NCBI GenBank assembly: GCA_963757335.1
Contig: CAVWRJ010000021.1
Coordinates: forward strand, 248,001-312,000
Length of the DNA stretch: 64,000 nucleotides
Direction of reading: 5' to 3'
Source: DASQPA01 sp963757335
GTDB taxonomy: Bacteria; Acidobacteriota; Thermoanaerobaculia; Multivoradales; UBA5704
The translations under genes and the position numbers were made by a program. Shown one piece after another: positions 57,126 through 64,000 of this stretch (positions within the stretch are counted from its first letter, which is position 1; the number at the start of each line of letters is the position of its first letter). Below the pieces are notes generated by a model. The model did no database searches. It was not told the origin of the DNA and saw only the letters and a list, made by a program, of their open reading frames with translations.

Positions 57126-60100
57126 CTGCGTCCCGTCCATCTCACCGTCGAGGGTCTCGCGTGCTTCCGGGAGAAGCAGGAGATCGACTTCCGCACGCTC
57201 GAGCTCTTCGCCATCTCGGGGCCGACGGGAGCCGGTAAATCGACTCTCCTGGACGCGATCACCTTTGCGCTCTATGGCGAGATCCCCCGGGTCAACCATC
57301 AGAATCGGACCGAGATGATCTCGGCGGCCCGCGACCGGGTCACCGTGGTGCTGGATTTCGACGTCGGCGCGAGCCGCTACCGGATCGCACGGACCCTCAA
57401 ACGCAATGGGGCGCAGATGGTTCGCCTGGAGGAGCACGACGGGGTTGGCGGCAAGGGCTCCAGGAAGAATCTGGCCGACCAGGTTCGTACCGCGACCGAT
57501 CAGATGGTGCGGATCCTCGGGCTCGGTGCGCCGGCGTTCCTGCAAGCCGTGGTTCTGCCGCAAGGCGAGTTCGCGAGGTTCCTCCGAGCGCAACCGAGAG
57601 ACCGGCGCAGCATGCTCCGCACGCTGCTTCGACTCGACGTCTACGAGCGGATGCGGGAACGGGCGCAGCGTTCGGCGGCGGCAAAGAAGGGCACGGTCGA
57701 TTCGCTTCTGAAGCTCCTTGCGGACGAGTACGCCGGCATCGACGAGGCCGCTGTTGCCGACCTTGAGACGGAGCACGCCCGGGTCGCCCGGTCGCTCGAA
57801 GCCGCGAGAAAGAAACGGGACGACATCCAGGCGACACTCGCCCGGCAGCGCGGCCAGCACGCGAAAACTCGCGAGCTTCGAGAGGTCGAAGAGAGGCGAG
57901 CCGCCCTAGAGAAGCAGGCCGAGCAGGTGAGCCGTGAGCGAGCGAGGATCGAGGCGGCGGCCCGGGCGGTGCCCCTGTTGCCTCTGCTCCAGGAAGCGGC
58001 CCGCGCCGCCGCCGCCGCGAAGACGGCGACCCAGGCGGCAGACGTTGCCAAGGCCCACCATGACTCAGGAGAGATGGATTGGCAGAAGAAGGCTGGCGCC
58101 CAGAAGTCAGCGGAAAAGGCCGCCCAAGCGATCCCGACGATTCGTGAGCAGGTGGCTCGCCTCAACCAGGTGCTCGGTCGGCTTCCTGAACGAGAGCAGC
58201 TCCAAGCGGCGATCGAGCGACAGACGCAGGGTGTCAAGGCTCTCGAAGTCGAGCTGTCCGCGCTCGCTTCGACGGTTGAATCGGCGAAGGCCGTGCAAGC
58301 GCAACAGCAGAGAGCCGTCGATTCGGCTCGGCAAGCCGCGGCGGCCGCCGGCTATGACCCGGAGCTGGACGCGCTCTTCGGAGAGTGTCCGCGACCGAGC
58401 GGTCGAGCTTGGCGCTCTGCGCCGGAGCGCTGCCGAGCGCGGCCTTCCGCTCGCTCGGCAGCGTAAAGCGGTGGAAGAGCAGGCTGGGGAGATCGAGCTG
58501 CGGAAGGAGAAGGCGGAGTCTGCCAGGAGGTCCGCGGAGGAGGCCCAGCGCGGCTTCGAGGCAGCAGAGGAGGCGCTCTCTCTCGCCCACCGCCTGAACG
58601 AGGCCCATCACCTCCGCCAGGGGTTGGTTCCCGGCGAACCCTGCCCGGTGTGCGAACAGCTCGTGGAAACACCCCCTCCGGCCGATCCGGTGCCCGAGCT
58701 CGAAGCTGCCAGTGCCGCGCTCCAAGGGGCGCGGGAGAAGCGGAAAGCGGCCGACGCGCTCGCCCGGCAGATCGAGGCTCTCTGGACGGGCGAACAGGCG
58801 AGGCTCCAGGCCGCTCGGCAGAGCCTCGCCGAGCTGGAGGAGCGCTGCGCCGAGCTGCAAGCTCGCGTCGCCGCCGGCGAGGAAGGGATCTATCGAACGC
58901 TCGGCGACCGCGCTCCAGCCGGGGATGCGCTCATCGAGATCGGGATCGAGGCCTGGATCGAAACCCGCATCGCGGCGCTCGCCAGGAGCCGCAAGGCGAA
59001 CGACGAAGCGAAGGCGCAACTGGCGACGGCGGAACGGACCCTGGAGAGAGCCAGGGCCGAGGAGGCCACCGCGCGGGATCGGCTCGGCGAGAGGGAAGCG
59101 TCGCTCAAGCGGTTGGAAGAGGAGCGCGGCAGGAGCCTCCTACGGCTCACGACGTTGGAGGCCGAGATCCATGCCGTCACCGAGTCTGCCGATCCGGCTG
59201 CCGAGGCGAGAAGCTTGGAGGAGCAGATCCGGCAACTGGAAGCGGCCCTCAAGGCGGCCAACGAGGAGGCGGCAGCCTCCCAGAACCGACGGATGGCGGC
59301 CCAGGAGGCGCAACGGCTGACCGCCGAAGCTGCCAGGGCCGCTCGTGAGGACGCCACAGAGAGAGCGGAGAGCCGGGATTTGGGAATTGCGCGCGCCGGC
59401 TTTGCCGACGAGGCCGCCGTCCGCGGGGCCCTCTTGGACGATGCCACCGCCACCCGGCTCCAGGAGCAGGTCCACAGGTATGCGCAGGACCGCCACGCCG
59501 CCGAGGCGCGTGCGGCTACGCTGCGAACCGAGTTGGGGGAGGAGCGAGTGTCCGACGAACAGTTGGCGGCCGCCGAGACGCTCGCGGCGGAATGGACCAC
59601 CGAAGTGGAGACCGCGCTCGGTCAGGAAAAGAAGCTCGAAGAGCAGATCGGGCGGATGAAAGAGCGGCTCGAACGGGGAAAAGAGCTCCGCCTCAAGCTG
59701 GAAGTCGAGGCGGCGGCTCTCCGCGTCTACGACCTCCTGGCCGGCGACCTGCGAAGCGACAAGTTCCAGGCGTATGTCTTAGAGGAGGTGTTCACCGAGC
59801 TGGTAGCGGGCGCCTCGGCCCGGCTGCTCAAGTTGACCGGGGAGCGTTACTCCCTGGAGTTCAACGCCGACGAAATCAAAGTCGTCGATCACGACAACGC
59901 CGACGAAACGCGGATCAGCGATACCTTGAGCGGCGGAGAGACCTTCCTGACCTCGCTGGCTCTCGCCCTGGAGCTCAGCGATCAGGTGCAGCGTGCCGTC
60001 GGCGCGGTGAATCTCGACAGCCTGTTCATCGACGAGGGTTTCGGCACTCTCGATCCCGACACTCTCGCGCTGGTCGCCGAGACCCTCCAGGGGCTGCGGG

Positions 60101-60216
60101 TGGGGGGGCGGATGGTCGGCATCATCACCCACATCCCGGAGCTGCGAGACGAATTCGCCCAGCAGGTGATCGTGACCAAGCGCCAGGGCTACTCGACCGT
60201 CGAGGTCCGCGGGTAG
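57126..60216 (+). CDS. sbcC: Exonuclease subunit SbcC (Rad50-like ATPase; frameshifted, CTG start)
   Basis: About 1029 residues after repair. SMC-like partner of SbcD. The N-terminal ATPase half has FAISGPTGAGKSTLLDAI and FLQAVVLPQGEFARFL. A long coiled coil follows, with the zinc hook GEPCPVCEQL. The C-terminal half has the ABC signature DTLSGGETFLTSLALAL and Walker B LDSLFIDEGFGTLD. The only in-frame start that keeps the P-loop is CTG 57126 (LRPVHLTVEGLACF), behind GGGGAGG; no ATG, GTG or TTG is available between the preceding in-frame stop and the P-loop at a sensible place. The frame breaks at about 58378-58386 (one extra base) between PELDALF and SVRDRAVEL. Confidence 0.94.
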
Positions 60217-60259
60217 GCGGAGACGGTGGAGATAGGCGCTGTGCCGTGAAAAGCTCGCG

Positions 60260-63200
60260 TCACACTTGGAGGAGCTTCCGCAGCTGCTCTAAGCTCGCCG
60301 GGTGCGAGAAGTAGCTGATGTGGTCGCACGCCACCTCCCGTGTGTCCGGCATCTGCTTCCACTTCGCGCCCAGACTGCCGATGCTCTTCACGCTCACCGC
60401 GATGTCGTTGGGCTCGAAGAGGAACGCCACGGATGTCGTCTTGTGGAGGACCTTCTTGAGCAGCCGCTCCACGCGCGGCCCGTCCGCGGCCGTGGCGAGC
60501 GAGGTGTTCCCCGCGAGCACCACGTAGGGGATACCGGGATCGTCGAGGCTCCCGAGCGAGGTCAGGAACGCCGAAGCGGGCCTCATCTCATCGAGCGAGT
60601 TGTCGATCTTCTCCAGGCCGGCAAAGAGCGACGCAATCGCCGACGCCTCCCACGAAATCTTCGTCAGGCCGTTCAAGGCCAGCGAGGCCGCGCCGGTGAG
60701 CCAGTCCTCGATCGTCGACCAGCTCGATCCGGCGTTCGGAGTGCCACAAAGAATGACGCGCGAGACGATCTCCCGGCCGCCGAGCTTCTCCATGAACCAG
60801 CGCGACACGAGCCCGCCCATGGAGTGCGCCACCAGCACGACCTGCTTGCCGTGCCCAGGGGCGAGGCCGCATGCCGCGAGACGCTCCTGCAAACCCTCGG
60901 CGTTTTCCTCGATCGTCGTGTTCAGGTTCTCATAGTCGAACGCAAGGTAGAGGTCGCCTGGCGCCGGCGCAAGGCGCGCCCCCATCGCTCGCGTGTCCCC
61001 GATGATCCCGTGGACGAAGACGACGATACGCCGCGCCTTCGCCACCTTCGCCTGGAGGTGCGCGAGGTCCGTGTCGTAGGTCACCTTCCCCTGCTCGTCC
61101 CATGCCGCCTCGGCGAGCAGCGGGTACCTGTAATCCTTCCCGAGCAGCGGCGAGGTGAACTTCTGGAAGAGGATCCGGATCGAGCCGCCCAGAGACCGCG
61201 AGCGGTTCTTCATCGGGTATGGGAGGCGGGAGATCGTCACCATCGTCTTCCCTCTCCGGGCACCGCCGCTGCCGAGGATGAGATAGTCCTCCCCGTCGTA
61301 CGAGACGGCGAGGACGATGTCGCCGTCGGCGGCGACGCTGGGAAGGGTCACTTCGAGCGGCTGGTCGGGTGTGACGACGGTGGGGTCGACGACCTCGCTC
61401 AGCTCGAGGACCGAGAGCGGCGCCGAGGAGCCCCGGCCCGCCGAGAAGACGATCGTCTCGCCGGAGTCGGGGGTGCGGAAGAGGGGCGGCAGTATCGCGG
61501 CGCCGACGTCACCCCGCGTCTCCGAGAGCGTCGTCAGGCGCGCACGAGAGCGCAGCGTCGGGTGCGCCCCGATGGCGACTCCCGCCCCGACCTCCGCCGT
61601 CGTCGCCGCATTCACTTTGACCCCCGCCGCCGGCTCCACCGTCGTCACAAAGAGGGTCGTCGTCTGGAAGTCGCGGATCTCGTCGTCGTCGGAGGCCGCC
61701 GAGATCGTTCGCCTGCAGCCGCGGGCCAGCAGTCGCTCAAGGGTGTTGGCGATCGACTGCGGAGCGGCCCGCCTCATCGGCGCGCCGAGCGCGGAGAGCG
61801 CCGCGGGGCTGATGTCGAAGGGAGCCGTGCTGACGATCACCTTCAGGATGTCCTGCGACTCCGTCCTCCCTTCCCGTCGTAAAGGCCCCGGAATCTGCGC
61901 CTTGAGCGCCCTCCCGTCGAGCGCCCACCCCGCGGCGTCGCCGGGCCGCAGCTTCAACACGCCGCCCTTGACCAGCCCCGGGTCGCACGCGTACAACTCG
62001 TCAAGCGCCAGCATGCCGAAGTGCAGGTCTCGCTGTCCGCGGTTCCTGAAGCGCACGCGGAACTTCGGCGCCACGAGCCCCTTGTCGGTGCGGGTGGCCG
62101 TGAGCCGGAGGCTCGGGCCGCCCAACTCGCGCTCCCCCACCTGGTCGGCGAGCACCGTCACCTCGAATTCGGACGGGTCGATCGCGCTGACCGAATTCTC
62201 CAGGTCCCGGAAGTGCAGCCACTGTGCGATGTGCTCCGCGTTCTTCACCCCCTCCTCGGCGGTCGAGGCCGGCGCCACCAGTTCCCGTCCGTCCGCGCCC
62301 CGGAGCAGGCGAAAGCTCCCTGCGGCACATTCGAGGATGAAGTCGGCGCGCTCCGTGGCCTCCGCCACGTAGGGGCTGCCGGTCAGCGCCCCGCGCGCCG
62401 CCGCCACCTCTCCCGCGTCTCCGGTCAACCGGACGGAGTGGGACGACAGGGGCGTTGTCGTGAGCAACGCCTTGTAGGTTTCACCGCTCTTCACCGTGCC
62501 GCGCGTGACGCACAGCCGGCTTCTCGCCCCCTGCACCTCCACGACATCCGCCACCGCGACCGCGTCGCTTGCCTTCGCCGTCGCCTTGAGCTCGCCGAGC
62601 GCGTCGAAGAGCGCGACGGTGGCGGATTCTCCGGCGACCGGCGCGGGGACGCCGTGGATCGTCCCGCCGTCCATCCACCAGTCGCCGTCCGACTCCGCCG
62701 TGTAGAACGCCTTCGCACGCGACTGGATTGCCCCCTCGATGAACGAACGATCGAGGTCGGCATCCGTCGTCGCCTCGACCTGCGGCTCCTGCCCCGGGAC
62801 GTTAGCGATCACCCTCGCGCGCACTCTCGCCGCCAGGTCGCGATAGGTCGGCGTGCCGGGGCTCTGGCGGAGCGCCTCGAGCAGGAACCACGAGAACGCA
62901 CCGCGGTGCACTCCCCCGCTGTAGTACTCGGTCGCCTCCTGATCGTCGCAGCAGGCCGCGAGGAGGACGTGCCGGCCGTCGTCGCCCAAGTCCCAACCGC
63001 TCTCGCTCGCGCGCGCCGAGGCGATCGCCTGCACCTCGGGGAGGAACGATGCAAGCGGCCGGTCGCGCACGTCGAGGGGGAAGCGGCGGACCTTCGCGCC
63101 ACTCGCCAGCGCCCGCGTGCCGGACCCCGAGTGACACGAATCGAGAATGACGACGACGTGCGCGCCCGTCGCCGCGAGCGGCCGGAGGAGCGCCGCGAGT

Positions 63201-63568
63201 TCCTTGTCGGCGAGGTCCCATCCGCCGGGCTGCCGGCTGTCCCAGAGGACGAGCGTCTCGTCGAGCCGATCGGGCTCGACGGTCCAGAAGATCTCGGGGG
63301 ATCGCTCGCGCGAGCCGTGGCCCGCGTAGTAGAAGAGCGCTGTGTCCGCGGCGGTCACCTTTCCCAGGTGCGCGCGGAAGGCGGCGATGACGCTCTCGCG
63401 CGTCGCCTGCTCGTCGACCAGGGTACGCAGCCGCAGGCGCTCCGGCCTCACCCGCAGCGTGAGGAGCTCCGCGAACGCCGCCACGTCATTGCGACAGCCC
63501 GCCAGCCGGTGCGCAGGATCGAGGTACTTGTCGATCCCCACGAGAAAAGCGTGAAGGACTTCAGACAT
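60260..63568 (-). CDS. Caspase-like protease fused to a C-terminal lipase-type alpha/beta hydrolase
   Basis: A 1102-residue multidomain protein. Residues 1-260 are a C14 caspase-like domain: HAFLVGIDKYLDP, catalytic His84 in FYYAGHGS and Cys145 in ILDSCHSG, plus LLAACCDDQEATE and GAFSWFLLEAL. Residues 260-840 are beta-rich and unrecognised. Residues 846-1102 are an alpha/beta hydrolase of the PGAP1/lipase kind: VVFVHGIIGDT, Ser916 in LVAHSMGGLVSRW, Asp1055 in LFEPNDIAVS and His1083 in CDHISYF. No signal peptide or membrane helix, so cytosolic. GGGAGG precedes the ATG. It is divergent from a CHAT gene 57 bp away; the pair could be a suicide-type defence system, but this is inference. Confidence 0.88.
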   Translation of the reverse strand: MSEVLHAFLVGIDKYLDPAHRLAGCRNDVAAFAELLTLRVRPERLRLRTLVDEQATRESVIAAFRAHLGKVTAADTALFYYAGHGSRERSPEIFWTVEPDRLDETLVLWDSRQPGGWDLADKELAALLRPLAATGAHVVVILDSCHSGSGTRALASGAKVRRFPLDVRDRPLASFLPEVQAIASARASESGWDLGDDGRHVLLAACCDDQEATEYYSGGVHRGAFSWFLLEALRQSPGTPTYRDLAARVRARVIANVPGQEPQVEATTDADLDRSFIEGAIQSRAKAFYTAESDGDWWMDGGTIHGVPAPVAGESATVALFDALGELKATAKASDAVAVADVVEVQGARSRLCVTRGTVKSGETYKALLTTTPLSSHSVRLTGDAGEVAAARGALTGSPYVAEATERADFILECAAGSFRLLRGADGRELVAPASTAEEGVKNAEHIAQWLHFRDLENSVSAIDPSEFEVTVLADQVGERELGGPSLRLTATRTDKGLVAPKFRVRFRNRGQRDLHFGMLALDELYACDPGLVKGGVLKLRPGDAAGWALDGRALKAQIPGPLRREGRTESQDILKVIVSTAPFDISPAALSALGAPMRRAAPQSIANTLERLLARGCRRTISAASDDDEIRDFQTTTLFVTTVEPAAGVKVNAATTAEVGAGVAIGAHPTLRSRARLTTLSETRGDVGAAILPPLFRTPDSGETIVFSAGRGSSAPLSVLELSEVVDPTVVTPDQPLEVTLPSVAADGDIVLAVSYDGEDYLILGSGGARRGKTMVTISRLPYPMKNRSRSLGGSIRILFQKFTSPLLGKDYRYPLLAEAAWDEQGKVTYDTDLAHLQAKVAKARRIVVFVHGIIGDTRAMGARLAPAPGDLYLAFDYENLNTTIEENAEGLQERLAACGLAPGHGKQVVLVAHSMGGLVSRWFMEKLGGREIVSRVILCGTPNAGSSWSTIEDWLTGAASLALNGLTKISWEASAIASLFAGLEKIDNSLDEMRPASAFLTSLGSLDDPGIPYVVLAGNTSLATAADGPRVERLLKKVLHKTTSVAFLFEPNDIAVSVKSIGSLGAKWKQMPDTREVACDHISYFSHPASLEQLRKLLQV

Positions 63569-63625
63569 CGTCGACCTCCCGAGATGCCGCCGGGCGCCCT
63601 CGCGACCCTACGGAGGGATGTTATT

Positions 63626-64000
63626 ATGCCTCTTATCATGAATATTGGTAGATCCGGGGCAGGTATCGACGAGCTTACAGTCGACATCCAGAGCCAAGGC
63701 GACCGCACGTTCGTCAAGGTCGAGGATCAGAGTCTCGAATTTGAGGTTCCGTTCTCGCGCGAGGAGGTCGAGAACGCGCTGGCCGCCGCCTCCCCAAACC
63801 ACGCCTCAGCTCAGGGGTTACCGTCGCTCGGCTCGACACTCTTCAGCACCCTGTTCTCGGGCGACCTCGGTCGCGCGCTCTGGCAACGGATGGCGGAGGT
63901 GGAGCGTCTTGACCGCGGGCTGCGGCTCCGCATCCTGTCGAACTCGGAGCGCGCGCAGCACCTGCCCTGGGAGCTCCTGTTCGACCCGTCGCGCGGCGAT
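63626..64000 (+). CDS. CHAT-domain protein (5' end; runs off the window)
   Basis: The first 125 codons are visible. The ATG at 63626 has GGAGG nine bases upstream; another ATG 12 bp later is in frame. The product begins MPLIMNIGRSGAG and includes LEFEVPFSREEVENAL, LFSTLFSGDLGRALWQRM and LRLRILSNSERAQHLPWELLFDP. The last is the usual start of CHAT domains, caspase-related proteases that act in TPR-CHAT/Craspase and other programmed-death systems. The catalytic His and Cys would lie beyond the window. It shares a 57-bp divergent promoter region with the caspase-lipase gene. Confidence 0.82.
   Translation, partial: MPLIMNIGRSGAGIDELTVDIQSQGDRTFVKVEDQSLEFEVPFSREEVENALAAASPNHASAQGLPSLGSTLFSTLFSGDLGRALWQRMAEVERLDRGLRLRILSNSERAQHLPWELLFDPSRGD

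Overview
The window is a GC-rich bacterial chromosome segment (by eye roughly two thirds G+C or more) with tightly packed genes, many ATGA-type stop/start overlaps and no rRNA, tRNA or CRISPR that I can see. A Gram-negative envelope is implied by a predicted outer-membrane beta-barrel and the type IV pilus retraction ATPase PilT. The gene mix (gas-vesicle genes, MoxR/DUF58/TgpA, EPS locus, KaiC-like ATPase, large caspase/CHAT proteins, interspersed palindromic repeats) would fit Acidobacteriota, perhaps the Thermoanaerobaculia, but that placement is a guess. Layout: 1-1252 is the end of a gas-vesicle operon (GvpA family, GvpF/L, GvpK). 1286-6119 holds a family-2 glycosyltransferase and a MoxR-DUF58-TgpA operon. 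6222-11129 has an Uma2 nuclease-like protein, an outer-membrane barrel and the oxidative pentose-phosphate operon gnd-zwf-pgl. 11294-18712 is an accessory island: a histone-H1-like protein, a DUF4440 protein, a bacterial NACHT-LRR protein interrupted by two frameshifts, an IS element sitting inside a 42-bp tandem array, and a lone HicB-like antitoxin. 18765-28635 is a polysaccharide locus: a polyprenyl-phosphate sugar transferase, three GT4 enzymes, two divergent multi-membrane glycosyltransferases and the wreck of a toxin-antitoxin pair. 28684-37949 is mostly housekeeping (prmA, rsmE, ilvE, pilT, recX, alaS, lytic transglycosylase, pgsA). 37995-43198 has a TIR-domain protein, a dehalogenase-like hydrolase, a 21-bp tandem array, an NAD-binding oxidoreductase and a Tat-exported glycosylasparaginase. 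43199-53918 has a metallophosphoesterase with an inserted sandwich domain, pyruvate kinase, a KaiC-like/histidine kinase operon, an epoxide-hydrolase-like enzyme, an SDR and a GH1-like glycosidase. 53931-60216 holds a SF2 helicase divergent from sbcDC. The window ends with a 1102-residue caspase-lipase fusion divergent from a CHAT-domain gene that runs off the edge. The strongest candidate for an undescribed system is that last pair: a caspase-like protease fused to a serine alpha/beta hydrolase, back to back with a second protease-family (CHAT) gene. Other candidate immune genes are the TIR protein with an unrecognised C-terminal half and the NACHT-LRR protein. A second novelty is a family of four dispersed folded elements of about 75-95 bp with a constant core and arms that differ between copies but stay complementary within a copy; one copy lies in frame inside a membrane-protein gene. 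Twelve genes or gene parts show single-base frame breaks, which suggests an indel-prone assembly rather than twelve real pseudogenes, so frameshifted genes are annotated across the break.
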